Shown piece after piece: positions 48,818 through 61,300 of a stretch of 64,000 nt of DNA. The position numbers and the translations under genes were made by a program. Position 1 is the first letter of the stretch. Every line of letters starts with the position of its first letter. A model generated the notes under the pieces. The model had not been told where the DNA came from and ran no database searches. It worked only from the letters and a program-made list of their open reading frames with translations. This DNA comes from Heliocybe sulcata (lineage: Eukaryota > Basidiomycota > Agaricomycetes > Gloeophyllales > Gloeophyllaceae): assembly GCA_004369045.1 (NCBI GenBank), contig ML213508.1, positions 587,748 through 651,747 of the forward strand, read 5' to 3'.

Positions 48818-49464
48818 TCACCCGTCACCACGCAAGACCTCCGAATACATGCGCTTCGTCTTCTTGGTTGACTTGTCGCCTTCCTCGATCAACTCCCACT
48901 CCTCGCCATCGTCGTCCATTATATCCCTGGACGACCCTTCGATGAACTCGAACACCATCCAAGAATCTGGCAGACTCTAGTCAACACGCGTCGTCGGCCG
49001 CATTCCATGGCATCACTCACCATCATTAGCAACGATCTCAGCGTTCTCGATTTCAGCGAGGGCTTCTCGCAGCTCCTCTGCTACGCTCACACAGAGAGTC
49101 GGAACATCCACATTGCATCCTGTATCGTTGTCTCCAAGTTCCTCCACGTCTTCCTCGTAGTCGACCATGTCGTCTTCAAAATACGTCTTCTGGTTAGGTT
49201 TGTGACTCTTGCCCGGGATCGACGGGCCCCTCTCAACCTGTGCCACAGGCTGCGGGATCTTCCTCTCCCTAGTCGGCTGCTGACAGGCTCTCTTAGACAA
49301 TTACAGTACACGAGAGAGGGAAATGTAAGGCGTACATTGACTCCAGTTTCATTTCGCTTCTTCATAGAAAACGATCTTGTCTTGGACCGCTTTGCGCTTG
49401 CTTGCTGTCGCAGTCGTATCTCGCTGACGAAAAGCGCCCTCGGGTTTGGCATACATTTCACCAT
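48818..49464 (-). CDS. Small acidic hypothetical protein
   Basis: A three-exon model built from splice logic. Exon 1 starts MVKCMPNPRALFVSEIRLRQ at 49464 and ends NETGVN at a GTACGC donor. Exon 2 begins QPTRERKIPQPVAQVERGPS and contains an acidic run (YFEDDMVDYEEDVEELGDND) and VAEELREALAEIENAEIVAN. A phase-1 intron (GTGAGT donor) joins it to DSWMVFEFIEGSSRDIMDD with EEWELIEEGDKSTKKTKRMY. About 180 residues. Phases and GT-AG borders agree across both introns, which supports coding. The basic N-terminus and acidic centre suggest a nuclear or chaperone-like protein, but no family is known to me. Exon 1 is the least certain part, since an alternative frame there is also open. Confidence 0.5.
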
Positions 49465-50504
49465 GGTAGCTGCCGACGATGAAGAATGTGAAGATGACCT
49501 GCTGGTATGGCGCACTGCAGGCCATGGACTCTGCCATACATATAGGGAAGACCGAGTCACAGCCAAGGCCTGACAGGGTGACTTCGCGTGTGTATGTCGA
49601 GTCAGAATCGCCTGCAAGAATATCATCTCCAGCAAGTCATAAGCGTCGCTTGCGACGGGGCGGTTCCAGGGTGCCACACGCCGGCACAGCCAGCCCGGGA
49701 TACATCCCTCAAACCAATCGAGGTAAACGGAACACAGGCAGCTAGCGTCTTAGATGCATGATAGAGAAAGTGTATACGACTACACCGAGTGATGACCCCA
49801 AGTCGAGGGTATAGTACGTTAGCGAACAACACTGGGGTTGGCCGCTACTGTTATATGTAGTAGGACTGACAGGACGCAGTGATAGGGCCTGTACATCTAG
49901 AAAATGTCAGCCTCAGGGAAAAGCCACGGTGCGAGCAACCTACTATCGCCTTTCGACTCAGCGTCTGAGTGCTGTTCTGCGGAGTGCCACAGGTGGCTCT
50001 AGCGGCCCGATCCGGTCCGGAACGCGAGAAGCCACAATACTCTGCGCAAACGGAGGATAGCGCGGACAACTCGATACTAGTCCAACTTCCGTCTTTCGTC
50101 TTCGAACATTCAAGACAATCCATTGCTCTGAGCATTTCTATCAATCTACCAGGCGAGGTACGTCGCAATCCCAATAATGCTCCGGTATAGACTATGGAAC
50201 TGAAATCAAGGTGGCATCGATGTTCAGGACACCCAGTTTGGCCGCCGGGGGCCGGGGCAATGTGGCCCATCCCACCACAGAGGCAAAGCAGAAATTGTGG
50301 TACTCGTACATGAAGATCTTCCACTCGTCACGGTTTATGTTCCTGCTCCGTGCTTACGGCACCGGGCCGTCGGGACATACTCCAGCTGAGGGCCATAATA
50401 TACAGCACTCGTGACCATTGCCCGTGCTTCTGCGTGTTCCACTACGTATATATTGCATCGACCGGTGAATCCATGCTCGCACAGCTCCAGGAATTTCTGC
50501 AGCC
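49465..50504. promoter_or_regulatory. Divergent intergenic region
   Basis: It lies upstream of both the small acidic gene (-) and the pectinase gene (+). A 157-residue reverse frame (50324-49851) is open but shows no domain. No promoter motif was assigned. Confidence 0.45.
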
Positions 50505-52634
50505 ATGGAGAGGTGTCGTGCATTGACGACCTTTACATTCTTGCTGTCCCTCTTCCTCGGCGTACAGTCAAAGTTATGCGCACTCAGTCCCCTCGGACCC
50601 GGGCAGGATGACACGGACCAGGTGCGTTACAGTGGGGATCTAGCTGTGCGCTGCAGGTGTACAAGTCATTACAGGTGGAAGCGGCCATCGCGGAATGCGG
50701 GCAGTACGGCGCAGTCACGTTCGCGGCTGGTAATTACAACATTACACGGTACGTGATTGCCCACTCGACCTGCTGCTGGAGTGAGCAAACACTTCAATTA
50801 TGCAGGAAGATGACATGGAACTTGGTCGAGTCCCGAGTGGACCTATACGGGTACCTTAACGTGAGTATATCCATTGTGTTTCCCCGCACAAGCCGACGAA
50901 CTCTTGTGACATTACCCTCAGTTTATACCAGACATTCAGTACTGGCTGGACCCGAACAATACATACCGAGTTGTATTCATCCAGGTGAGTCGAGTACAAT
51001 CATCTACAGAGTTCCTCTCACCTTCAGCTGTAGAACCAAGCATCCTGGTTCGTAGTCACGGGGAATGACTTTACCATCGACGCGCACGGAGTCGGAGGCA
51101 TCCAAGGTAACGGCCAGGTTCGTCCCGCCACCATATGCTCTCCGAAATTCAGCTGACAGCCGCGCGACCATAGACCTGGTGGACATACTATGCCAATCGC
51201 ACGCGCGAAGACGGGGACGGCCGTCCAATTGCATTTACACTATCACACGTCGCCAGGGGTCTTGTGAAAGACTTCAGAATCGAGGCTCAGCCCTTCTGGT
51301 GCAACACCGTCGCCGACTCGGAGGATGTGGTGTACGACGGGATGTACTGCAACGCGACTAACACCGACCCCGCGTATTTCGGCACCAAGTAAGTATCTTC
51401 ATAAACTCCGAGATACACTCGTTAGGTGACTGACATGGACCGAAGCGTAGTACCGAACACTGACGGTATGCGGCTTCTTTGGTTGTTCCTGATCATTCAG
51501 CATCTGAAGTCGTCAATTTCAGGTATCGACACGTATCGCAGCGATCGTATCTCACTCACGAATTGGGATGTACGTACATCTCATTCTGTACCTTCCCTGA
51601 AGATTCTGAGACAGTTGATTACGCCAACCCGAAAAGATAACCTGCGGCGACGACTGTTTGGCCATTAAAGGGGTACGTATTTGCGCTTGAACCCAAAATA
51701 ATGCGATACTACCCAAAATTACTCGGCAGAATACCACAAACCTGTACGTAGCAAACTACGTCTGCCGTGGCGGAAATGGCATCGCGTTCGGCAGTCTGGG
51801 GCAGTATGCCAACCTGGTAAGGTCTCATCAGGAACTTTCCAGCATTTTCAGCTCACCCGGGCGATCCGGCAGTCCGACATTGTCGACCACGTTGTGATGC
51901 AGAACCTGACCGTAAGTGCAGTCAGCCCAGATAGCCTCTCATATACCTGAGTCCTTCCTACCTTAGCTCCTTCGGCTACCCTCGAATATCCAACCCAACA
52001 TGGGCAGCGGTGTACGTCGCAGCTGTGTCCCATCAATGTAGCGAGAATCTTGACCTATAACATTGTTTGCAGGTATACCTGAAATCATGGACTGCTTCCG
52101 TAAACGATGTCCCGCCTACTGGGGGAGGTGGCGGGGGCGGATACGTCAGTAACGTCGTCGCTAAAGACGTTTATGTGGATCAAGTCACGGTACCGCTGCA
52201 TCTGTACCAAACAAACGGAGGGCACAGGTGTGTCTTCATTATTCCTTTACTGCGATTGCGATGGGCGACTGACACCGGGAAGCAACGACACCCCGTCCTA
52301 TCTGCAGTTCTCCAACCTGACATTCATCAACTGGTCCGGAACGTCTCAACGCAGCAAAGGTACGTATCGTCGTCCTTGGTATAACCCTGCCATCCTGACG
52401 CCGCTGTGATACATTAGTTGTCGATATCGAGTGCAGCGCAAACGCACCCTGTCCGAACATCAACTTCTCCAACTTCAACGTCGCTGCTCCAAATGGGACA
52501 GCTCCGGGATACGAGTGTGTCAATGTTGTCAGTGAGAGCGGGTTGCCAGGTCAGTACTGTCCACCGAGTCAGAGTTTAGAGGAAGTTGATGCTCAATCCG
52601 ACTAGGTCCGTGCAATGCTACGGGATCTGCCTAG
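50505..52634 (+). CDS. GH28 glycoside hydrolase (exo-polygalacturonase type)
   Basis: Secreted pectinase. The signal peptide is MERCRALTTFTFLLSLFLGV. Many small exons were followed: VYKSLQVEAAIAECGQYGAV, TWNLVESRVDLYGYLN, FIPDIQYWLDPNNTYRVVFI, NQASWFVVTGNDFTIDAHG with GIQGNGQ, WWTYYANRTREDGDGRPIAF, and VVPNTDG joined to IDTYRSDRISLTNWD. The catalytic motifs are NTDG and CGDDCLAIKG (paired Asp). The usual GHG is GNGIAFGSLGQY and the RIK site reads AAVYLKSW, as in the exo-type basidiomycete subgroup. The final exons contain NDTPSYLQFSNLTFINWSGT and ANAPCPNINFSNFNVAAPNG, ending GPCNATGSA. About 440 residues. It should release galacturonate units from pectin outside the cell. It converges with aldo/keto reductase 2. 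Confidence 0.9.
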
Positions 52635-52732
52635 TATCCAATATACGAATAGTTACCATGCCAATATCAGTGTTACTGGCGTCTTGACAGGACTTCCTGC
52701 GGTACAAGGAGACATATAATATCTGGGTTCCA

Positions 52733-54605
52733 TTATACATGCCCAAACACGTTCTGTGGCTGATAAGGCTCCTCCAGGTATTTGATCTCTTCATCGGTGA
52801 GGTGAACATCGACCGCACCTGTGAGTTATGACCTGTCGATATAGCGGACACCATACAGCATACGAGTTCACTGACCTGCCATATCATACAAATGTTTGAG
52901 GCTTGTCGTGCCCACTATAGGCGCGGTAACGCCTATAACACCGCTCAGAATAGGCCAGTAGCATGCACTCTTCCAGAGTCAGCACTTACCTGGCTTCGAT
53001 AAGAGCCACGCTAAGCTAACCTGGGCCATGCTAACTCCTCTCTTCTTCGCCAGTTCCTCTACGCTAGAAATATTCTCAGTCACACCAACAACGCAACTGC
53101 AGTATTCAGAAAGCATACCGAGCGATGATTTCATTCGAGCCCTTGACTTGCAACAATCTTTCAATAAACCCAAACCTTGTCTGCGAATCAGCGTCCAAAT
53201 TATACTGTCTATTCCAAGGGGTAAGCGTACTCCTCGCTGGTGCTCCGTTTAGTCTCCTCAGAGGGCGGCCTAGCAAGCAGGCCCATAGCGAGCGGAGACC
53301 AAGGGATCGAACCGACGCCAAACATCTGCAGCAACCGCATTCGAGGTCGTGTCCTAGACGAATCAGAGTAAGGAACGTACCTTGAGCGTAGGGTACATCT
53401 CTCGCTCCTCCTCGCGATACAAAAGAGTGTAGTGGTTCTGCAGCGAGATGAAGGGTGTCAAGTTGTTCGCAATGGCGTAGTCTGTAACTGCTCAGAGCTC
53501 CTGGTACCTGGGGTAACAATATTACGGACGTACTCTGCATGGCCTGGACTATATGCGGCATGATCAGCGCACTGCTGTCTTGGTGATAAAGAGATGCACA
53601 TACACTGGTACGCCCAACAGGAACTGATCCCGATGTAACGGACGTAGCCTGCCTTCACCACATCATGGAGGGCTTGCATCTGAGTCAATGAGCGAACTGT
53701 ATTATTATAGGTACCACTAGTATTGGTAGAGGGTACGTACAGTCTCTTCGATAGGTGTTTCGTAGTCAAATCTGTGGCCTGTACGGGAAAGTGTAAGCTG
53801 TAGACATCTGCTTTCGGCGAGTATCCATGATCATACATTGCAGAACGTCGATATAGTCCATCTGCAACCGCTCAAGACTATGCTTGACCGAGTCGAAGAT
53901 ATGCTAAGGAGAAATAAGAATCTGTATGCTTCGCAACTCGATGCAGAATGCGTGGACATACCTTGCGACTCAAGCCATGCTGGTTGACGTACCCTATCGT
54001 ATCAACCGGAGGAAGGGGCTTTGTAGCGGCCGCCGTAAGGTTGGTACCGTAATCTTTTGCTACAGTCCCGAAAACCTGAGGCAGTATACGTGAACATCAA
54101 ATAAGACCGACGGATGGAGGAACACGCACCTTGGTCATGACGACTATCTCGTCTCGGGGAAGCCCGAGACGCTTTATGGTCTTGCCCAACAGAATCTCAG
54201 AGAGACCGTTGGAGTAGTTCTGATTCGGTCCGATACATTAGCCAGTAGCAGCTAGTATTTGGACGACCGCATCTCACATTGGACGTGTCAAAGGTATTGA
54301 TACCCAGGTCATATCTGTCCGCAAAAGAGTCAAGGTAAACGTCAGTCAGTAAACGTGCAGTCTGGAGCTAGACATACGCAGCCTTGAGATGCCTCGCCAC
54401 CTCATCTTCGTCATCTATGACCCAGGACAGCCACTCAGAACTCCCGTAGGACATGACTCCAAGAATAATCCTGGACACCTTCAGGCCAGAGTTACCCAAC
54501 CGGACTGATATCGACTAGTAAGATGCCAAGTCGCCTGCGAATACCCAGGACAGGAGACGTACCATACGGCATTTTCTTCGTTTGCTGTACTTGAACTCCC
54601 GCCAT
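52733..54605 (-). CDS. Aldo/keto reductase 2 (potassium-channel-beta/YghZ-like), frame break
   Basis: It starts MAGVQVQQTKKMPY at 54605. Segments: RLGNSGLKVSRIILGVMSYG, INTFDTSNVYSNGLSEILLG, RLGLPRDEIVVMTKVFG, SLERLQMDYIDVLQCHRFDY (active-site His), MQALHDVVKAGYVRYIGISS, FGVGSIPWSPLAMGLLARP, RVEELAKKRGVSMAQVSLAW and LEEPYQPQNVFGHV at the end. Most joins are normal GT-AG introns. Between KRSTSEE and YNLDADSQT (about 53245-53220) the frame changes; the only GT-AG pair that keeps frame is 22 nt long, too short for ordinary splicing. So the gene is either lightly damaged, carries a sequence error, or has an exceptional micro-intron. The family reduces aldehydes or ketones with NADPH. Confidence 0.78.
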
Positions 54606-56274
54606 AGCTTACGATGGTTGAGGAGGAAAGTAGCCTGAGGACTGCCACCTGCTGCGGTCGTGTTTATCTAGGCCACGGCATGGGCCGACGCGTATGGACG
54701 GCTCTAATCGAGATCTCGGAGCTTGATGAGTCAGAGAAGAACTCGTTTCGCAGAAGAAACGAGATGGCTTGTCCAGAGTGCAAGTAGGTCATCGCTGGAT
54801 TACCCTACATAATGCAACCCTGGCCTCGCGCAGATATAGTCAGGCAGGTCATTTTCAGGTCATCGTAGACGTTATTGCCATAAGAAGCAGGAGCAAGTGA
54901 TGCATATTTTAAGTGAGACTAGCAGTACAGCTTATGTACGCCTCTAGAGCAAATAACAAGAAAGATGTCAGTACTCAGTACTCAAGAGTATTGCAGGCCT
55001 ACACGAAGGTGTTGAATGTAGGCATATTCCAATTCGGAATCATCGGAACAGACAATGAGACTCACTCCGCTATATCCTGACCTCCGCCGTACCGTGGATC
55101 CAAGGCTTATTCCCTTAACGGCGTCTTCAGATAGCCAGTCTAGACATGTACCGAGTTTCTCGAATAGAGGTGCGTAGGAATGTCAGAGAACAATGACGAA
55201 CATGCTGGTTGTCCAAGTAATCGTCCGTTGCCCGATTTCGAGGTGAGTCCATCTTGCCAGCATGAGAAAACGGATCGAACCCAGGAGAAGATCAGATGGA
55301 GGTAGAGCAACCAGTTTGCCGTTCCAGTGTATGATACAGGCCAATGCCACCGGTCCAGATAGCAGAGCGCGGTCCGTGCTCGCAGGAGTGCAATTAATGG
55401 CGATAAGGGAGAGAGCGTAGACTGCTGCTGTTATCGAGATAGATATCATATGTGGAAAGCTAGAACGTTCCCAAAACGAGCTTGAAGAGCATTCAGAAGA
55501 GCAAGTCAGACCCAGGTATAGTAGACCCGCGCCTGGTTTCTACCGTCGCTCAACCTAGACACAGGCGCGTCCAGCACAGACTTTTCTGACCTCGACAACG
55601 AGATTTCGAGGATCGGTGTTTGCTCACACGCCGAAGTAAGAGAGCCCCCTCCGCGCACCCGCCTCTGAGTGAGCCAGCGGGCTGGGGTGTGAACCTCTAA
55701 AAGTCTATCGTTGGGATGTACCACGACGCCAAGCCTTGGTAACAGGAATCATCAAGAGGTGCGCTATTTGATCGTGAGAAGCGGAGGAGTGAGTCTTGCC
55801 TGAAGGAGCCGCAAAAGTACGCGGTGCTCGTGGAGGCACACATACCTGGACCAGTGCTCCTGGACATCAGGACGAGGCCGCGAGAAACAGGAAGATGACC
55901 AGAAGATTTGAAGGCACCGGAAACTGTCTAGGACCGTGACCATAGGGCTGGCCAGACTGTCTCCAGGGGTGCTTGTCTTTTGTTGTAATACAGTCCGTAA
56001 TAACTGGCACAAAGAGAAGCAGCCCGTCAGCGAGACTTGATGTGCGTAAACAACGAACTGAGAAAAGGGGTCTGCACCTCACCTGAAACGATAGGGTGTG
56101 AAGGTGCCGCGTCCACTACTCGCGAAGTAAGCCGTCAGCATATATCAAGGGCAAAGTATGAGCAACGTTGAATGCAGCGCAGTTGGGATGATAGCCTTCG
56201 CTGACCTTCGTCCGACTATTAAGATTGATATTTATATTTTTTTCTGCTAAAGACTGGATTTGCTCACTTTCCAC
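54606..56274. other. Unassigned 1.67-kb region
   Basis: A reverse frame at 55183-55449 (88 residues) is rather hydrophobic, and others are short. No domain, signal peptide or splice pattern could be supported. The left end should hold the aldo/keto reductase 2 promoter. Confidence 0.45.
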
Positions 56275-56355
56275 GGCCGACTAGCTCAGTTGGTTAGAGC
56301 GTGGTGCTAATATTGCGGAACGCCAAGGTCGTCGGTTCGACCCCGGCGTTGGCCA
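56275..56355 (+). tRNA. tRNA-Ile (anticodon AAU) with 7-nt intron
   Basis: Acceptor arms ggccgac and gttggcc pair fully, with discriminator A at 56355. The D arm is gctc-agttggtta-gagc. The anticodon stem tggtg/cgcca encloses ctaata-a once a 7-nt intron (ttgcgga) after position 37 is removed. The anticodon is AAT. The T arm is gtcgg-ttcgacc-ccggc with boxes A and B intact. A run of five T follows, the RNA polymerase III stop signal. Confidence 0.95.
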
Positions 56356-56362
56356 ATTTTTG
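56356..56362 (+). terminator. RNA polymerase III T-run
   Basis: Two bases after the tRNA discriminator a run of five T occurs, the usual termination signal for this polymerase. Confidence 0.8.
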
Positions 56363-56389
56363 CCTCTACGGACTTGAACCGAACACCTT

Positions 56390-56612
56390 ACTCTTCTTGT
56401 CTCCGCTAGCAGGTCACGCAAGATGTGATGGAGAGGTGGAAAATACGGGAGAACACCGGAAGGCTTCCCGCCGCACAGGCTTCGCTAGTGGGAGTATAGA
56501 GATCGTGGCTCTTCTCTTTGTATTCCCTCCCCTAGCAGGGCACGCAGGATGTGTAGAATACGGTAGAAAGCCGGAAGACTTCCCGCCTAATGCAGCCGTC
56601 GCTAGTGGGAGT
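56390..56612. repeat. Imperfect direct duplication of about 100 bp
   Basis: Unit 1 (about 56390-56505) and unit 2 (about 56511-56612) share ordered blocks: ctagcagg-cacgca-gatgtg, aatacgg-agaa, ccggaag-cttcccgcc and tcgctagtgggagt-taga. They differ by substitutions and small gaps. No coding function is evident. It lies just 3' of the tRNA gene, a common place for insertions. Confidence 0.8.
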
Positions 56613-57345
56613 TTAGATATTATCGCAGCTTCCTCCCGACGTGAACCGGCGAAGCCGAGATCTCCCAAAGCCCAGAAGACGGGACGAGTCAGTTGGACGA
56701 AAGAAGTGAAGAGATCATTGACGTAGCAGTACGGCTCGAGCACCTGGCTGCGGTGCAGGTATGGTGGACTGACTCGTTGCAGCACGGGTAGGGTAGGGTA
56801 AGGCAAGGTAGGCTCAACCACGGCCCTGGTAAGGCGGATTGATGGTGATTCGCCGGCTCACAGCACAGGTATGGTAGCGCAAGTAGGGTATGGCAAGCTA
56901 GGCACTAGTCGGTTCTGTGTTCGAGACCGTCAGCTGGGTCCTGCTGAGTCGTCTTCAAGGTCGAGGAAGTCAGATGCCTCCGAAACAGTAGGAGCCGAAG
57001 GAAACGCGATCTGCAAGGTTGCACTGGCCCATAAAATGCAGATACAGTACTAGGTAGGTAAGAGATAACAGAGGCACATAAGCAAGGGGCGCGCCGTGGT
57101 CGTCGTCGAAAGGAACGCGATGTGACCGTGACCTGCATACACTCTCGGTCACAAGTACAAGAACCGTTCCCCTCGTACGAGGAACATCGCATTTTGCTGC
57201 GAGGCGTGCTATCAGACCTATATTGACATATGCAAAACCCTCTATTGTGGGAGGAATTATGTACCAGACTAGAAATACATCCAAGCGCTAAAGCACCAAT
57301 ACAAACAATGAATCTCGTACACAAACAAGGACATACGCCTCCATG
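56613..57345. other. Intergenic region with G-rich imperfect repeats
   Basis: At 56785-56815 and 56870-56905 the strand is G-rich with gggta/ggtag/gcaag units. The rest has no supported gene. The CCC1 gene ends at 57346. Confidence 0.5.
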
Positions 57346-58363
57346 TCATGCACCCTCTAACGCCGCAACAATAGCATACGCTGCACCCGCGGCCGCGCCA
57401 CCCACCATCAGCGTGCTCACAGCACCCCAGATATAGCCACCAATGCCTGAGCCCGCCGCACCCGTCACACGCGCTTTGACAACACCGAAAATAAGGAGAA
57501 TGACACCAGTGATGATGCAAGACCACATGAGCGCCACATGTGCCTGTTGGATGAAGAAGTAGGGTAGAAGGGGGATGAGGCCGCCGAGGAGGTAGCCCAT
57601 GCCGATGGTGAAAGCGGAGGTATACATGCGCATGGTGGGGACCTCCTCGATGCCCTCGCCGAACTTGAGGAGGAAGGGAGTGAGGCCGACGCTCGGCTGG
57701 AACTTAAGCTTTGTATTCGATTCAGCATCTGAGGAAGCGCTCGAGCTGTACCCCGCATCCGAGCCGACCTCGACTTCCCTCAGGCAGTTCGCGACCTGTC
57801 TTGAGAGGGACTCGTCGACGCCGACCGGGCCCAGGATAGCGTGCACCTCGCGCTCCATCTCGCCTGCGCACGAGCGGACGACGCGCGCGGCGGTATGTTT
57901 CGCCTGGAAGCGGTAGTGGTCGCCCTCGGCCTGGCTCGCGAGGAAGCCGCCAATGCCCATGCTGATCGCGCCAGCGATGAGCTCCGCGACGCCGCCCAGG
58001 ACGACGACGCGCGAGTTGCCGAGGGACGAGAGGCCGGCGGTGAGGGCGAAGGGGACGGTCAGGCCGTCAGAAAGGCCAATTACGCTGGGGAAAAGGTCAG
58101 AAATACATGGGTCGGCGTGACCGGGGCGGTACTCACACATCGCGGACGACGTCTGGGTCGATCAACGTTCGCTCGTCTTCATCTTTCAGCTCTTTGCAGC
58201 AGACGCCCTCGCGGCCGAGCTCATGCCGCGCGCATTTGGCTGGGAGAGGTGTGGGTTGGGGGGCGTCGGAGTGGTCGATTGACCACACAGGTGGGCGGAT
58301 GGTGAGGGTGCCGCCTTCTGAGGGGTTTTGTCTGGAGGGGAGAGCGACGGCTGGGGCGGACAT
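57346..58363 (-). CDS. CCC1: Vacuolar iron/manganese transporter, CCC1/VIT family
   Basis: Two exons: 58363 to about 58137 and about 58085 to 57346. It starts MSAPAVALPSRQNPSEGGTL at 58363, followed by a soluble lead. The intron (phase 2, GTGAGT donor) restores DVVRDVVIGLSDGLTVPFAL, the first membrane helix with the VIT-type D..DG motif. Then come VVLGGVAELIAGAISMGIGG and FLASQAEGDHYRF, where E and the E/H residues bind metal. A cytosolic loop holds the metal-binding domain region (CAGEMEREVHAILGPVGVDE). Further helices: AFTIGMGYLLGGLIPLLPYF, ALMWSCIITGVILLIFGVVK and the glycine-rich last helix, ending AIVAALEGA. About 320 residues. The family moves Fe2+ and Mn2+ into the vacuole. Confidence 0.94.
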
Positions 58364-61300
58364 GGAGGGCAACGTCGGGTAGGGTGTATGCAGTGAAGCA
58401 AGAGTAAGGGAGGAAACGCGGCTGGCTTAAATGCTAATAAAAAGCCGGCAACCTTTGTCATTCTGTCATTGGCGCCCTCCACGTGGTACTACCGAATATA
58501 GCAACCTGCATGTTTAATTTTGCGACTGCTCTGCCACACATTCTGTGCAGAACTACTTTTTCCATGCTCTGTCGACAGAAACACGCCTCAGCTTCGTCCG
58601 AGCTCTAATGGCTGCGTTTGTTTCTCGATTGCTATTCCAGCGCAATGCAAGAGCTGGGAAACTCGTCGGGTTTCTCTGAGTTGCCTACCCGTGATCTACT
58701 CAGAGTCCTCCCTCAGTCAACAATTCATTACAGGCGCGAACGTACACGGACACGCTTTTCGGATCGCTTACTGACAGGCAACCTATGGCGAGGCGGGGTA
58801 CTTTCTCAAGCCGCCGGGATATGCGGAATATGCAATAATAGACCGATGTACCGTGCTAAACTTGTCCCTCTGACCGTTCTTCGAGATTACTCTCGACGCG
58901 TGTCGAACAGGTCGTCTTGAAATTTTGGGTGTCGTGCCTGGGAACGTTCGAGAGATGATCTTCTCGAGCCAGCAATGGGACGCTGGGTTATTCAAGGCGT
59001 CGGAGATCAAGACGGGTGCTGCCCTGCGGGATCACGGTGCGAGGACCAATCGTGTCTCAACGGACAATACTCTTATCCCCGAGCACTCGCGAAATGACTA
59101 TTTACAGGCGAGTGCTACTATTCACAAGGAGGGGTGGCCCTGGAACCTCGAGGCGTTGCACATAGGGACCCGAGGATTGGCGAGCAGCGCGAATGGGCTT
59201 TGTAACGCCTGTGATAGGTTGTTTTCATTGTGCTTAAGCATTACCCGCCCTAAGCCATCCCGCATCCTTCCTTTACGTTCTTACTGCGATTCAAGTCTAA
59301 AGGCCTCATTCTTCTCTTCTAGCATGGCTCAGTCTACTCCGATCGCAAGGTGTAACCACTGTTCTAGGTGTCCCTTTTGCATCCGGGCAAATGTCGCTCA
59401 TACGGAAACTCGAACCGGGGTCAAGTTCCACCTAGCCCAGCCTACTACTAGCTGAACATCGGCATCTCGGCTTGGACCGCTCTCAGGCTGAGCTATGATA
59501 GACTTTCGGTCTCAATCCGCTGAAGTGTTCAATATCGCTACCACAACCTTGGAAGCTCCCACTTCCCGATCCCCAGCGGGTCTGTACACGCTCTCCAGGT
59601 CTCTCCAGGTGCGGAAGGCTACATGCTAGGGCTTGGGCTTTGTCAAGCGGGAAAACAGTTATGGCCCCACTGCAGGATTTGGCGGCATTACCGGCGCTCC
59701 TAGATCAACCGCGAATGAGCTCCACAGTCCTAGGCGCGATGGATGGAGACATATGGTAGCAGGATTGCAGACGCGGTGGGCATACCTCTGGAAAGCGCGC
59801 TCGTCGCCCGGATGGTTATACAGAATTCTTACGGAGGTGGAAACTGCGACTAACTCCTCCAGCTCATCTTAAGTCGCCTCCGGATCCAAGAGGATTTGTC
59901 GCTAGCTCTGCACCTTGGGCTGCGAGCTTTCCTGCGCTCACATATTATCCTTGGGCGTCCGACGCTACCTGATACTCGTAATGGCCCGGACCGTTCCATC
60001 ACGTCTTGCCACAGTCCTTCAGTATCGAAGTCCTGGAAAGCTGCTCTACCTCACGGCAAAATGCAGGCTTCTCCGTGGGAGGGCGACTCGCTTATGGCTT
60101 CTCATCCTGTCGAGCACTCCGGTTTCTCGGGACTCTTCGTGAATCTGCACCGCCCCTTACAAACGCCCCAATTTCCATTGGCTTGCCTGTTTAATGTGAG
60201 AGCGATGGCGGAACACGTTTTTTGGCTTCTTGCACGATAGAATGGTTCTTGTCTTCTGCCTCTGTTTCGCAGGATCGACAGGGGACGTGCTCTCATCGCT
60301 GCGCTACACGACCCCCACACCTAACACGCTCTCATTCCGTACACGTTGATGCTTTGGGGGGTCCCTTGGACGCGCCTCGAGAAGCTCTTCGCTGGCCCTC
60401 CTCTCAGGCCTCAACTACTCTATCTCCATGCTGGAAGGTGATGGTTGTTACTTGCGTGGATGGACGCGAGATCGGGCGCGCTTCTCAGGCCACTGACCCG
60501 ATGCGACGCCTACTACCACAGGAGTGGTTCTCTGTATCCTTTAGGACTCAGTGTGGGACTGTCATGGCCGCATATATTCGCGAAATTAGCGGCGCTTTCC
60601 ACATCCTGCTCAACAACGGACAAGTCGCGAATTCTAGCACTGTTTATATGTAGTTGGTTGAAGTTCGACCTGGTTCCCAAGCGTTGCCTGGACCCACGTC
60701 TGTCGGCGCCCATGTTTAACGCATTTTCGCCATGTGCGATGAGCGGATATCGCACATTGTGGTGGGTGTGTTCCTGTCGGGTCCTATTCCTTATTCACTT
60801 GGCGTGGGGTTCCATCTCATGCGAGCACCTTACTATGCCTTTGGAGCGGGGTATATGCGCGACCTGACGGGAACCGCAAGCAACGCTGTGCTGTTTCTCT
60901 TGCCGTGCCAGTGGGTCAGCAATCCCGATGTTTTGACGAGTCTTCCTTTCAGGAGAACTTCATTTGCGCTCTGGGAGACTTTCTCCGCCTGCACAGCTAT
61001 CCTGAAACTGCGCTCTCATCATTGGTCCAGCTGAGAGATGCGAGGGGAGTCAAAGAATGTGTTGCGTGCGCATTCATTCTTGCACATCAAGCCTTCGCCG
61101 ACATGATAACCGATCATCTTCTCTTTTACTCAAATCTGTTGTGGGGAGTCTCCGCCAGCTCGGACACCTATTCTCAATCACCCTGGCGCAATTGGTCGAA
61201 CCAGGGTACGACGAAGGTATCAGGTATGCACACTCTGCATGTCTCCTTGGGCGGATGCCTCTCTGGACACTCCACCAGTCCGAGTACGAGATGCTCACGC

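Noticed and set aside
55183-55449. 88-residue hydrophobic reverse frame
   Set aside because: Could be one exon of a membrane protein, but no neighbouring exons were found.
56780-56815. Possible internal telomere repeat
   Set aside because: Units vary (gggta, aaggc, aaggt) and do not follow a regular TTAGGG phase.
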